Shown here: piece after piece, positions 1-8,600 of the stretch
Position numbering within the stretch: the stretch's first letter is position 1
How the letters are laid out: each line of letters starts with the position of its first letter
Origin: an uncultured Lachnospiraceae bacterium
Lineage (GTDB): Bacteria > Bacillota > Clostridia > Lachnospirales > Lachnospiraceae
Direction of reading: 5' to 3'
Length of the DNA: 64,000 bases
Assembly (NCBI GenBank): GCA_910586015.1
Contig: CAJUGJ010000004.1
Location: 62,001-126,000 of the forward strand
Notes under the pieces: model-generated
Told to the model about the DNA's origin: nothing
Database searches by the model: none
What the model saw: only the letters and a program-made list of their open reading frames with translations
Translations under genes and position numbers: made by a program

Positions 1-463
1 CTACGGTTCTTCCAATCTGTTCTCTTACTGCAAATGGCAGATCTAAATCTTTTGAATCTGAAAACTGTCTATCTAAATAAGCTTCTATCTCTTGTTCTAT
101 CTGGGCTTCTAACTTATAGCCTCCCCCATTGATTACCTTTAACCCATTATCATAGTATGGATTGTGGCTTGCTGAGATCATAATTCCACAGTCAAAGCCT
201 TCACTTCTTATTACATAGGAAACGCTTGGAGTTGTTGTAACATGTAAAAGATAGACATCTGCTCCGCTTGCTGTCAGACCGGAAACGAGAGAATATTCAA
301 ACATATAACTAGAACGTCTTGTATCTTTTCCAATAACAATACGTGGTTTATGTTCTCTACCATAATACCATCCTAAAAAACGTCCCACTTTATAAGCGTG
401 TTCTACCGTTAAATTGATATTTGCTTCTCCGCGAAATCCGTCCGTACCAAAATACTTCCCCAT
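1..463 (-). CDS. glmM: Phosphoglucosamine mutase, N-terminal part (cut by window edge)
   Basis: Interconverts glucosamine-6-phosphate and glucosamine-1-phosphate on the way to UDP-GlcNAc for peptidoglycan. The first 154 codons are present and the gene runs off the left edge. The N-terminus MGKYFGTDGFRGEAN is typical of GlmM, and the phosphoserine loop ISASHNPYYDNG lies near residues 96-106 (catalytic Ser about 99). A strong AGGGAGGA site precedes the ATG. A phosphomannomutase of the same superfamily is the alternative, but the N-terminal motif favours GlmM. Confidence 0.9.
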   Translation of the reverse strand, partial: MGKYFGTDGFRGEANINLTVEHAYKVGRFLGWYYGREHKPRIVIGKDTRRSSYMFEYSLVSGLTASGADVYLLHVTTTPSVSYVIRSEGFDCGIMISASHNPYYDNGLKVINGGGYKLEAQIEQEIEAYLDRQFSDSKDLDLPFAVREQIGRTV

Positions 464-621
464 GATTCCTCCCTTTCTTTTTTATCAAAAATATTCTCTT
501 TAAATAGTATACTTTCTGTGGTTTCAACATACCGTTTTTCTTTGTATTCTATTACACTTTACAAATGATACCGTTTTTTATATAACGTGTCAAGACTTTA
601 AATACACAAACTACAATAAAC

Positions 622-664
622 AAAAAAACAGTATGGAATAGTATTTATACTATTCCATACTGTT
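622..664 (-). terminator. Intrinsic terminator of the ssp gene
   Basis: A perfect 17-bp stem (627-643 with 648-664) has a 4-nt loop and is followed on the minus strand by a run of seven T. It lies 54 bp beyond the stop of the spore protein gene and upstream of glmM. Confidence 0.9.
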
Positions 665-717
665 AAACTCTCATGTAGCCAACTTTACTACATAATTGCT
701 TTGATTCTTATTTTGGA

Positions 718-936
718 TTACATCTGACCACCAGACATAGATTCTTCTTGCTTCTTAATCATCTGACGAACCATCTCGCCACCTACAGAACCATTTTGAG
801 CACTTGTTAAATCTCCATTGTAACCTTGCTTTAATGGTACTCCGATTTCTGATGCAACTTCCATCTTAAAACGTTCCATTGCTTCTCTTGCCTGTGGTAC
901 TTCCATTCTGTTTGTTCCTGAATTGTTATTTGCCAT
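718..936 (-). CDS. Alpha/beta-type small acid-soluble spore protein
   Basis: A 72-aa DNA-binding spore protein of the family that coats and protects forespore DNA and is degraded at germination. It has the conserved centre with MEVASEIGV, which contains the germination-protease cleavage context (Glu followed by Ile-Gly), and the second motif NGDLTSAQNGSVGGEMVRQMI. A GGAGGTGAA site lies 6-7 nt before the ATG. It is monocistronic with its own terminator, and it shows that the organism sporulates. No clear sigma-G promoter could be fixed by eye. Confidence 0.95.
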   Translation of the reverse strand: MANNNSGTNRMEVPQAREAMERFKMEVASEIGVPLKQGYNGDLTSAQNGSVGGEMVRQMIKKQEESMSGGQM

Positions 937-972
937 GTTAATTCACCTCCGTATACTTTATAGTTAATTCGT

Positions 973-1040
973 CCGACCGCTTTGTCGGTTTCGACGTTCT
1001 TTCCGATAAGTTTTTACTCCATCACTTATCGGAAAACGTC
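973..1040. repeat. Two adjacent inverted repeats upstream of ssp
   Basis: CCGAC/GTCGG (973-977, 984-988) is followed by a longer hairpin from 993 to 1040. Its arms GACGTT..TTCCGATAAGT and ACTTATCGGAAAACGTC match except for a 2-nt bulge. A related GATAAGCGATG stretch lies just outside. It sits in the 254-bp gap between ssp and the symporter and could be an ssp leader structure, a terminator for leftward transcription or a small repeat. No T-tract is evident. Confidence 0.5.
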
Positions 1041-1190
1041 TTTAACCTTCTCCACGTGAATGTTTCATCGCTTATCGTGCTATTATTATGTACACGGTTT
1101 TAAATATTATGATTGGTAATTTTTGGTCTGCTATTCTAAGAAAACAACCCTTTTCATATATTTTATTAACAATGCCATCAGAGGAATTTT

Positions 1191-2492
1191 ATGAATCTTT
1201 TATCTATTGTTTCAACAATCAATTCAGTTTTATGGGGCGGTCCAATGTTGTTTCTTTTATCTGGAACTCATTTATATTTTACAATTCATTTAAAATTCAT
1301 TCAACGAAAAGCAGGACTTGCAATTCGTTTATCACTTGAAGCAGATTCTGATCATTCTGGAAATGCCAGTGTTTTTTCTACACTAGCCACTACACTAGCT
1401 GCTACATTGGGTACTGGAAATATTGTTGGAGTTTCTACTGCGATTGCTCTTGGTGGTCCAGGAGCTCTTTTTTGGTGCTGGATTACAGGAATATTCGGAA
1501 TGGCAACTACTTATGCAGAATGTTATCTTGGTATCAAATATCGTCGTAAACTTGCAGATGGTTCTTATTGTGGTGGTCCAATGTATGCTCTTGAAGATGG
1601 TTTAGGCTTTAAAAAGACAGCCCGTTTTTTTGCTTTCTGTGCGGTTTTAACTGCTTTTTTTATGGGTTGTCAAACACAATCTCATTCTGTTGCAGATGCA
1701 GCAGCACACTTTGGAGTTCCAAACTGGCTTACTGGAATACTATTAAGTACACTTGTCGGATTAGCAATCATTGGAGGAGCTTGTTCTATTCAAAAAATTT
1801 GTACTTATATTGTTCCCGGAATTGCTGCCTTTTATCTGTTTGGCTGTCTGATCCTTTTTATTTTAAATATTCATTTTCTTCCTGCGGCACTTGAACTTAT
1901 TATTACTTCTGCCTTTTGTCCTAAAGCTGCTATTTCAGGTTTTACTGGTATGACAGTACAAAAAGCTCTACGTTACGGCATTTCCAGAGGTCTATTTACT
2001 AATGAAGCAGGTCTTGGTTCTGCTGCTATTGCAGCGGCAGCTTCTAGTTCTACTGACTTTAAAAAACAGGCACTCGTGTCTATGAGTGCAACTTTTTGGG
2101 ATACTGTTGTGATGTGTGCTGTGACTGGAATTGTTATTGTCTGTACAGTAATAAAAGATCCTCTTACGGTTACTGACCTGTCTTACAGCGAATGGACAAA
2201 TGCAGCATTTTCTCAGATTCCCTATATTGGAAGTCCAATGTTACAATTATCTTTAATTGCCTTTGGAGCTGCTACTTTAATCGGATGGTCTTTTTTTGGA
2301 GAAAAAGCGGCAGAGTATCTTTGGGGGAATTCCCGTCAAAACCTCTACCGCTTTTTTTATCTTCTTATGATCTTTTTCGGAACAGTTGCATCCTTAGACA
2401 CCGTTTGGGAATGTGCAGATTTTATTAATCTGTGTATGACACTTCCAAATCTTATAGCACTCTTTCTTCTTCGAAAAGAAATTAAAGCTTAG
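1191..2492 (+). CDS. Alanine/glycine:cation symporter (AGCS family)
   Basis: A 433-aa inner-membrane Na+ (or H+)-coupled small amino-acid importer. It shows the AGCS hallmarks: an N-terminal hydrophobic segment, the ATLGTGNIVGVSTAIALGGPGALFW region (about residues 65-90), a GLFTNEAGLGSA motif in the second half, and many hydrophobic helices. It is slightly shorter than AlsT-type members (about 450-480 aa). GAGGAATTTT precedes the ATG. It is convergent with the next gene, the two stop codons being 2 nt apart, so no terminator fits between them. Confidence 0.92.
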   Translation: MNLLSIVSTINSVLWGGPMLFLLSGTHLYFTIHLKFIQRKAGLAIRLSLEADSDHSGNASVFSTLATTLAATLGTGNIVGVSTAIALGGPGALFWCWITGIFGMATTYAECYLGIKYRRKLADGSYCGGPMYALEDGLGFKKTARFFAFCAVLTAFFMGCQTQSHSVADAAAHFGVPNWLTGILLSTLVGLAIIGGACSIQKICTYIVPGIAAFYLFGCLILFILNIHFLPAALELIITSAFCPKAAISGFTGMTVQKALRYGISRGLFTNEAGLGSAAIAAAASSSTDFKKQALVSMSATFWDTVVMCAVTGIVIVCTVIKDPLTVTDLSYSEWTNAAFSQIPYIGSPMLQLSLIAFGAATLIGWSFFGEKAAEYLWGNSRQNLYRFFYLLMIFFGTVASLDTVWECADFINLCMTLPNLIALFLLRKEIKA

Positions 2493-2494
2493 TT

Positions 2495-3781
2495 CTACTT
2501 TGGTGTAACACTTGTAATCTGCATCGACAAATACTGTGAAGGCAATCCCTCTTCTTTTGTTACAGAATCCTTTTCTAATTTCACTCGGATTACCATAACA
2601 TCTCCTACAATCGTCTCTGCTTTTCCAGTCTTTTTAATTAAAACTGACTTTGAACTGCGAATGGTAGTCCATTTTGCTTTCTGCATATCCAATACTTCTC
2701 CAACATGTAACATAGTATATTCATATTGTTTTGTAGCAGAAGCATCTTTACAGGTAAGTGTTGTACCATTTAGTTCAACTGTTGCTGAAGTTGGTGCTGT
2801 TTGCTGTTGTTCAATTTCAATAGTACGAATAGCCGAAGCCACTTTCTTCTCTGTTGCCATTGTTCGAATCTCTATTGTTCCAGCCGGAATTCTAGAATTG
2901 TCTGTCGTACCCGGAGCTAAAAGGGAACGTATATCTAAATATTTCGACTTTCCATCTGATGCAATATAGGTTATCCATTGACCATTATTTACACGATACT
3001 GCATTGTATTATTTTTCATTCCTGTTAAAACAAATTTGTCTCCATCTACCTTTACACTTGGAGGAGTAGGACGCTTTGGAATCTTTAAACTGACAATCTT
3101 TCCAGAGCGCTCTGAAATTGTAGCCTTTTCTCTAAACTGTAAAGTTATTCCTGTAATTTCATATGGTGCAGTCTGGAAACTATTTTCTACCCATGTTGTC
3201 CAGTTACCGTCTTTTCCAATTCGATATTCGATTCCACCCTTTCCTACTGCTCCAGTAAGAGTGATTTTGCCAGCTCCTCCAACTACAGAATACGCTGCTT
3301 TTAATCCCTTTACCTCTCCTTTTAAAACAAGCTCTACAGGATTTTGATCTTTATTGCCCTTAAAGTAAAGTTTCACATCCGAGCTTTTCATCAGACCATT
3401 TAGATCAATCGAATTTGGATTAACATCTAATAACTCCCATGTTTTTTTCTTATTTGTACTTAAATAAAATTTTGTACTTCCCCCAGCTCCTGCTGCATAA
3501 GTCACTCTGCCTGTCTGATAATTCATCGTCACTTGAATACTTGTCTGAGGAATCGGTGTTGGTGTTGTACTTGGAGATACAGAGGCAGAGCTTCCCGGTG
3601 TTGGAGTAGTGGAAGTTTGAGAACCTGCTGTTTCTCTTAAAATATCTCCTGTCAAAACCGTATTGGTATCCATTGCATACGTTGACTTTTCTGACAGGGC
3701 AAAACCTGAACAAAGAAGTCCTAAAGTTAGACATGCTATCTGGACTTTTCTTTTCTCATTTTGAAATAATGATTTTTTCAT
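2495..3781 (-). CDS. Secreted repeat protein of unknown function
   Basis: A 428-aa exported protein. The signal peptide (MKKSLFQ, then a hydrophobic stretch and an AMD cleavage-like site near residue 36) is followed by a Ser/Thr/Pro linker (about 45-80) and several beta-rich repeats built around Y-x-Y/Q-Y-R and GxW(T/I)T motifs, resembling surface proteins common in Lachnospiraceae. The chosen ATG (3781) has GGAGGT 7 nt upstream; an in-frame ATG at 3829 lacks a good site and abuts the stop of the preceding gene. No LPxTG anchor is visible. Function is unknown. Confidence 0.75.
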   Translation of the reverse strand: MKKSLFQNEKRKVQIACLTLGLLCSGFALSEKSTYAMDTNTVLTGDILRETAGSQTSTTPTPGSSASVSPSTTPTPIPQTSIQVTMNYQTGRVTYAAGAGGSTKFYLSTNKKKTWELLDVNPNSIDLNGLMKSSDVKLYFKGNKDQNPVELVLKGEVKGLKAAYSVVGGAGKITLTGAVGKGGIEYRIGKDGNWTTWVENSFQTAPYEITGITLQFREKATISERSGKIVSLKIPKRPTPPSVKVDGDKFVLTGMKNNTMQYRVNNGQWITYIASDGKSKYLDIRSLLAPGTTDNSRIPAGTIEIRTMATEKKVASAIRTIEIEQQQTAPTSATVELNGTTLTCKDASATKQYEYTMLHVGEVLDMQKAKWTTIRSSKSVLIKKTGKAETIVGDVMVIRVKLEKDSVTKEEGLPSQYLSMQITSVTPK

Positions 3782-3830
3782 TGATTTTACCTCCGATTCT
3801 TTCCGAACTGAAATGTTCCTTATTTCCATC

Positions 3831-4379
3831 TTATTGATACTGAATCGAAGCGGCTATCTGTCTTGCAAGAACATGATCCCTAAGTTCTGTAATAATCGCT
3901 AGAGCAAATTCAATTGCCGTTCCCAATCCCCGACTAGTAATGATACCCTCATCTGAAACAACGCCTTTGTCTTCTATCTGTGCTCCCAACAGTTTATTTT
4001 CAAATCCCGGAAAACAGGTTGCTCTTTTGTTACGTAGCAGTCCATTCATTCCAAGAACGCTCGGTGCTGCACAAATTGCAGCTAATTTTTTGGCTGCATT
4101 GCGATACATAAATAATAACTCCCTTAATCCTTCATGAGCCATCAGAGCATTTGTTCCTGGCATCCCTCCCGGAAGAACTAACATACTTCCATCCTCACAT
4201 TGATCTGTCTGATAAATTCTGTCTGCTTTAACCGTAATCTTATGAGATCCTTCTACCTGTAATGTACCATTGATGGAAACCGTTTCAATTGTTATATCGG
4301 CTCTTCGGAGTAAATCTACAACCGTTAAAGCTTCAATTTCTTCAAAACCGTCTGCTAAAAATAAATAAACCTCTGCCAT
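3831..4379 (-). CDS. DJ-1/PfpI family protein (ThiJ/YajL-like)
   Basis: A 182-aa cytoplasmic protein of the DJ-1 superfamily, whose members act in oxidative or carbonyl-stress protection, deglycation or chaperoning. The conserved nucleophile-elbow cysteine is in AAICAAPSVLG (about C103) and the partner glutamate in DGFEEIEAL (about E13/E14). The N-terminal VYLFLADGFEEIEAL and LPGGMPGTNAL motifs match the YajL/DJ-1 branch rather than the protease-like PfpI branch. A GGGGGT-like site precedes the ATG. It follows the zinc-ribbon gene by about 30 bp, probably in one operon. Confidence 0.88.
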   Translation of the reverse strand: MAEVYLFLADGFEEIEALTVVDLLRRADITIETVSINGTLQVEGSHKITVKADRIYQTDQCEDGSMLVLPGGMPGTNALMAHEGLRELLFMYRNAAKKLAAICAAPSVLGMNGLLRNKRATCFPGFENKLLGAQIEDKGVVSDEGIITSRGLGTAIEFALAIITELRDHVLARQIAASIQYQ

Positions 4380-4411
4380 ATTGTTACCCCCTTGTTATAA
4401 AAAATTTTATC

Positions 4412-4603
4412 TTATACAAACAATGTACACCCCTGACGTTTAAACTGTTCTATCTTTTCATCAATATCCTTTATTGAAATATCTAGTTTTTCCGCCAGAC
4501 ATTTTTTGCATAAAAAACTTTGACTGCCCCTATTTACAAATTTTTTATATGCTCCAATTTCATTATAACTGAGATTTTTTCCACACTGTATACAAAAAGA
4601 CAT
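4412..4603 (-). CDS. Small zinc-ribbon protein
   Basis: A 63-aa protein with C-x2-C (CIQCG, residues 4-7) and C-x2-C (CKKC, about 32-35) pairs expected to bind one zinc, followed by a short charged helical tail. Its ATG overlaps the TAA stop of the alpha-galactosidase gene (TAATG), implying translational coupling. Function is unknown; it resembles small zinc-ribbon proteins of Clostridia. Confidence 0.7.
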   Translation of the reverse strand: MSFCIQCGKNLSYNEIGAYKKFVNRGSQSFLCKKCLAEKLDISIKDIDEKIEQFKRQGCTLFV

Positions 4604-6395
4604 TATCTCTTTTCCACCTTTGCTCTAAAAACAGCACAGTCATATGGAGCTAACTTCCAAATCACAGAAGCATTTTTTACAGTCAATTCTTCACCTGTCC
4701 ACAGCTCTTTCATTTTAAGAGTTCTTCCTGTGCTAAGTGGAAGCCCTAATTCATCCAAATTAAATCTGGCATAGGTTGCTTCCTGTCCTAAGTTAAACAG
4801 ACCAATCGCAATTTCTCCATGTTCAAGTTGTCTTGCATATATCATACAATCTTCTTCCTGCCAAAAACCATTTAATTTAATCGGTTGTCTGCAAGCTTTA
4901 TCCTGATTAATCAAAATTAATTCTTCATTGCCTAAAATTCGTTTTGTTTCTTCTGACATATTGCGTACATCACAGCCAATCATAAGTGGAGAACCAAGAA
5001 GTGCCCAAATGGAAAAATGCGTTTTATACTGTGTATCATTACATCCTTTTAATCCTACATTTCCTTTGCCATACATCCCAACAACTAGCATATCCATATC
5101 ATTAAAGCATCCAACTGCATTATATGGATGTAGACAATTTTGTTGTTTCACAAGTTCTTTAATCGATTCCCAAGTATCAAAAATATCGCCAGTAGAACGC
5201 CACATACTCGCTCCTGTCGATTTAATCCACTCATGTGTCTGATCTGCTCCCCATGAACAAGCACTAAATAAAATATCTCTTCCACAGTTTTCTAATGCCA
5301 GTCCCATCCTCTGATATAAGTATTTCCCATGAATAATCGAGCTGTGGTAACAATAATCGTATTTTAAAAAGTCCACTCCCCATTCTGCAAATGTTTCTGC
5401 ATCTAAAAACTCATGTTCAAAACTTCCGGGATATCCTGCACAAGTAAGATTTCCGGCACAGGAATACATTCCAAATTTTAATCCTTTTGAGTGCACATAA
5501 TCAGCCACTGCTTTCATACCATGCGGAAATTTGACAGGATCTGCAACCAGTCTGTCCTTCTCATCTCTTTCTTTTAATGACCAACAATCATCAATTACAA
5601 GATATTCGTATCCTTTTGCAAATAGTCCTGAATCTACTAAAGCATCTGCCGTCTCAAAAATAAGAGCCTCATTAATTTGCTCTCCATACGTATTCCAAGA
5701 ATTCCATCCGCTACGATAAATATATATAAATCTTATAAAGCCTATAAATATCTATCCTATGATATTTCATACTATTCTCCTCCTAATAGGATTCGAGTAC
5801 ACATTTTAGGAATTGTCATTCGATTTTTAAAAATATTTATAGATTTTTATAGATTTCCTATATTTATCTCGTTCACGTTAAGACGCAACTCCTAACGCAG
5901 TCTTGTCGTCACCAACAGACCTCTTATGCTTTCACATAAGCGCAGATCATATCTTCACCCATTTACCTTTATATGGGGCAACATTTTTCTTCCACCTTTC
6001 GCTTGTGGTTCTACTCTCCCTCAAGGAGATGATCGTTGGGGGTTTCCCATATAGTTTTCTCTACTTAGGGCTTTCCCTGCTAAACACCCATTGTTACAGC
6101 ACTTAGGACAAACGTTTTCAGTGTGTCACGCTATGCCTCTCACTGACACGGATTCGATTTTATTTCACCTTATGCTATCTGTACTGTTTTTTCTGCTTTC
6201 GCACCACGCAGCTTATCCTTTCAGATTACTGTTTCGGTCGTACAGCTTTAGGGATTCAAAGCATTTAACGTTGAGTCTGCACCGATTGCTCGATACAGAG
6301 GGTATTCGTTTCAACAAATTTTTATACGTTTCTATACATTTTTGTAAATTTATTGCAACTGTTTAGTTACCCATTGGAGGAGTCATTTTTACCAT
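4603..6395 (-). CDS. GH27 alpha-galactosidase, split by a group I intron-like insert
   Basis: Hydrolyses alpha-galactosides such as raffinose-family oligosaccharides. Exon 1 (6395 to about 6370) encodes MVKMTPPMG; after a 662-nt insert, exon 2 (from about 5707) resumes in frame with WNSWNTYG. The spliced 1131 nt give 376 aa, a normal GH27 size. The nucleophile Asp lies in KYDYCYH (about D126) and the acid/base in RSTGDIFDTW (about D183). AAGGAAA precedes the ATG, and a promoter lies just upstream. Unspliced, translation stops within a few codons of the insert, so activity depends on splicing. The only internal restart candidate (5517) would lack the first strand of the barrel. Confidence 0.85.
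5708..6369 (-). ncRNA. Group I intron (possibly IStron-derived) inside the alpha-galactosidase gene
   Basis: On the minus strand, the S-like element AAGATATGATC (5953-5943) can pair through ATGATC with GATCAT (6034-6029) to form P7. It is followed by a P9-like CTTATGT-GAAA-GCATAAG hairpin (5940-5923). P8-like, P6-like and other GAAA-capped stems lie between. Ends are ambiguous by 3 nt: exon 1 ..ATGGG with exon 2 ATGG.. (PPMGWNSW), or exon 1 ..CCAAT with the intron ending GTAG (PPIGWNSW), which fits the group I rules of U at the 5' site and a terminal G. Either is 662 nt and in frame. The 3' 200 nt are AT-rich and hold an AGGAGGAG site and a 19-codon ORF. No tnpA/tnpB or homing endonuclease is present. 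Confidence 0.75.
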
Positions 6396-6430
6396 AATCA
6401 TTTCCTTTCTTACCAAATCTATGATATTTT

Positions 6431-6458
6431 ATTATACTTGTTTAAAAAAATAAATCAA
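6431..6458 (-). promoter_or_regulatory. Promoter of the alpha-galactosidase operon
   Basis: Minus strand TTGATT (6458-6453), 16-nt spacer, TATAAT (6436-6431), about 35 nt before the gene's start codon. It lies in the gap after the DNA glycosylase gene. Confidence 0.7.
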
Positions 6459-6470
6459 GATAGTCATTAG

Positions 6471-7289
6471 TCACAAAAGATTTTTTTTGTAGTAAAAAAC
6501 ATACTGTTGTATAATTCCTGCATCTTCCCCAAATGCCGAAAATGGATCTTGTCCATTAAATTCTTCTTGTATAGCTCTTGAAATCCAAATATCGATAGGC
6601 ACTCTTGAAGATCTTCCATATCCAAACAGGCAGACACAGTTTGCAACTTTTTTTCCAACTCCATAAACTTTCATCAGTTCTTGAAAGAGCTTTTCATCTT
6701 CATATTCTGCTATCTTTTCTAAATCCAATACACCAGATACCACTCTTTCTACTGCATCTTTCACATAGGCAGCACGATATCCTAAACTACAGGCACATAA
6801 ATCTTCTATTGATGCCTTATATAACTGTTCTGGAGTTGGAAATGATGAAACTGTTTCAAAATCTGTAGTTATTGTATGACCATAATTTTTTGCCAATGCC
6901 TCTACTGATTTTGAGATTGCTGGAATATTCTTTCTCTGAGAAATAATAAAAGTGATCAACATCTCCCAAGGTTTTTGATGTAACACCCTTAATCCAAGAC
7001 CATATTCCATCGCCCTTTCAATAAAATCATTTTTACTATTTGCTATTTTACGCAAATTTTTATAATTTCTTGATAAATCAAAATAGTCTGTCCATACCTG
7101 CTGCCATTCTTTTTCACTACAAGAAATCCAATAAGTACAATCTTGAAGTTTTCGGATATAAAGCACATGATCTTCTGTTATAAAGCGATATGTTTTATCT
7201 TCATACTTTCTTACGCGAAAACACTGACCACATGAAATAATCTTTTCAAGATCAAAATCATCTTGAATTTCAACAATTTGAGTTGACAT
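6471..7289 (-). CDS. 8-oxoguanine DNA glycosylase (OGG family)
   Basis: A 272-aa base-excision repair enzyme that removes oxidised guanine. The helix-hairpin-helix VYGVGKKVANCVCLFGYG (about residues 209-225) carries the expected catalytic Lys (about K214), followed by the catalytic Asp in RVPIDIW (about D233). The N-terminal CGQCFR and HQKPWEMLITFIISQ motifs match OGG1-like enzymes. The start was chosen at MSTQIV, with AAAGGA upstream; an in-frame ATG 27 nt earlier has no ribosome site. Confidence 0.9.
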   Translation of the reverse strand: MSTQIVEIQDDFDLEKIISCGQCFRVRKYEDKTYRFITEDHVLYIRKLQDCTYWISCSEKEWQQVWTDYFDLSRNYKNLRKIANSKNDFIERAMEYGLGLRVLHQKPWEMLITFIISQRKNIPAISKSVEALAKNYGHTITTDFETVSSFPTPEQLYKASIEDLCACSLGYRAAYVKDAVERVVSGVLDLEKIAEYEDEKLFQELMKVYGVGKKVANCVCLFGYGRSSRVPIDIWISRAIQEEFNGQDPFSAFGEDAGIIQQYVFYYKKNLL

Positions 7290-7332
7290 ATTATTCCTTT
7301 CTAATTTTTCTAACAAGTTCTAACTCATTTTA

Positions 7333-7361
7333 ATTATAAATCGTTTTTATATGAAAATCAA
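7333..7361 (-). promoter_or_regulatory. Promoter of the DNA glycosylase gene
   Basis: Minus strand TTGATT (7361-7356), 17-nt spacer, TATAAT (7338-7333), about 45 nt before the start codon. Confidence 0.7.
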
Positions 7362-7433
7362 TTCATTCTAAACAAAAAATAAAAATATATGTTCGAATAT
7401 TTTTAAAACCTTATAGAAAATAATTAGAAATTA

Positions 7434-7442
7434 TGTTATAAT
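7434..7442 (+). promoter_or_regulatory. Extended -10 promoter of the HSP90-like operon
   Basis: TGTTATAAT is an extended -10 element (TGnTATAAT) 26 nt before the first start codon. No good -35 is visible, which is consistent with an extended -10 promoter. It is divergent from the glycosylase promoter in an AT-rich gap. Confidence 0.6.
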
Positions 7443-7468
7443 ATCTATAAAAGTAAAGGGATGAATAT

Positions 7469-8581
7469 ATGACTGAAGAACAACTTAAAATGGATTATAA
7501 AAAGTGTCTGTCTCTTCCGCGTGGCAAGGAGAGAATGGACACATTCCAAGATCTGATCCGTCGTGCCGATTTGATAAAAGCCCATTCTCTTTCTAAATAT
7601 TTTCGTTGGATGTATTCCAGTGAGTTAATGGAATATGGCGATCAGGGAAAAGTTTTTCCTCTTGTAGCAGAATATATTGCTCTTAGAGAAACAGAAAAAC
7701 AGTGGACACCTCCTGACGGTGAAGATGGTCTTGTCTTTATGGTTGATTATTGTATGGAAGTTTTATGTTATCTACCCCAGATTCCACTAAAACAAGCAGA
7801 ACAAATTATAGCAAAATTCGATAAGATGATTCTTTACAATCGTTTTGGAAGACGCTTGTTTTATCAGCGTTTATTTCGTTTTTATGGAGATATCGACACT
7901 TTAAAAGCGTTGGAATATTTAAAAAAATTCAAAAGTACCCGCCGTGATCTTTTTTCGGACTGTAGAGCCTGTGAACAGGCAGATATGGTGCGTTTATTTT
8001 TTCGTATGGGTGATATGGCAACTGCCGAAAATTTGGCTAGTCCTATTTTTGATGGATTAATGAAATGTCATGATGTTCCCCGCAATATATGGCTTTTATA
8101 TTTACAACGTGCTCTAGACTATAAAGAGTTATCCAAAGCTTCTTCTTTAGCAGAGTCTCTATATGCTACAAGTACACTTGGAGATCCCAGTGATTTAGGT
8201 TACTTTGGTGCAATACTGCGATGTTGGACTTTCACCGCTCCTAAAAAGGCAACCAAACTTTTCAAACGATATCTTATTCATTGGGAAGTTTTATGGGACA
8301 AGCAAAAATGGTTTTCTTTTATTGTTGGGGCATGGGTTTACTGTAAGGTACAAAAAGCTCATATTAAAACATTAAAACTGGAACTGCCTTCTCATTGTCC
8401 TTTTTGGAAAGAAACCAACATTTACGATCTCGCCCAATTAGAAGACTGGTTTTATTTGCAGGCAGTTGATATTGCAAATAAATTTGATGCCCGTAATGGT
8501 ACAAATCGCTATACTTTGGCATTAAATCGGGCAAAGTTTTCCATAAACTATAAAGAAGGAGAAAAATTTTGGTTAGTATGA
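7469..8581 (+). CDS. SDCxAC-motif protein, paralogue A (unknown function)
   Basis: A 370-aa mostly alpha-helical soluble protein; I do not recognise the family. It shares with the genes at 10998 and 12094 a start-proximal basic/acidic helix (R-x-x-A-F/L-x-x-A-I/L-R-x-A-D), S-D-C-R-A-C-E-Q at about residues 163-170, C-H-D-V-P near 205, DPSDLGYFGAILRCW near 250, and a C-terminal WFYLQAVDIANKFDARNGT block. Spacing and helical content suggest a TPR-like solenoid. It is the first gene of the operon; the next starts 20 bp downstream with GGAGG. Lack of signals or membrane segments suggests a cytoplasmic protein. Confidence 0.8.
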   Translation: MTEEQLKMDYKKCLSLPRGKERMDTFQDLIRRADLIKAHSLSKYFRWMYSSELMEYGDQGKVFPLVAEYIALRETEKQWTPPDGEDGLVFMVDYCMEVLCYLPQIPLKQAEQIIAKFDKMILYNRFGRRLFYQRLFRFYGDIDTLKALEYLKKFKSTRRDLFSDCRACEQADMVRLFFRMGDMATAENLASPIFDGLMKCHDVPRNIWLLYLQRALDYKELSKASSLAESLYATSTLGDPSDLGYFGAILRCWTFTAPKKATKLFKRYLIHWEVLWDKQKWFSFIVGAWVYCKVQKAHIKTLKLELPSHCPFWKETNIYDLAQLEDWFYLQAVDIANKFDARNGTNRYTLALNRAKFSINYKEGEKFWLV

Positions 8582-8600
8582 TAGAAATTGGAGGTAAATT

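Noticed and set aside
1088..1339. Plus-strand ORF overlapping the start of the symporter gene
   Set aside because: It is in another frame, lacks a ribosome site and the symporter frame carries all family motifs.
4603..5517. A shorter alpha-galactosidase starting at the internal ATG 5517
   Set aside because: The frame stays open upstream to WNSWNTYG and is continued by PPMG across the insert; the internal start would lose the first strand of the barrel and has no ribosome site.
5903..6366. Plus-strand open frames inside the intron
   Set aside because: No ribosome sites or recognisable domains; they are antisense to the structured intron RNA.
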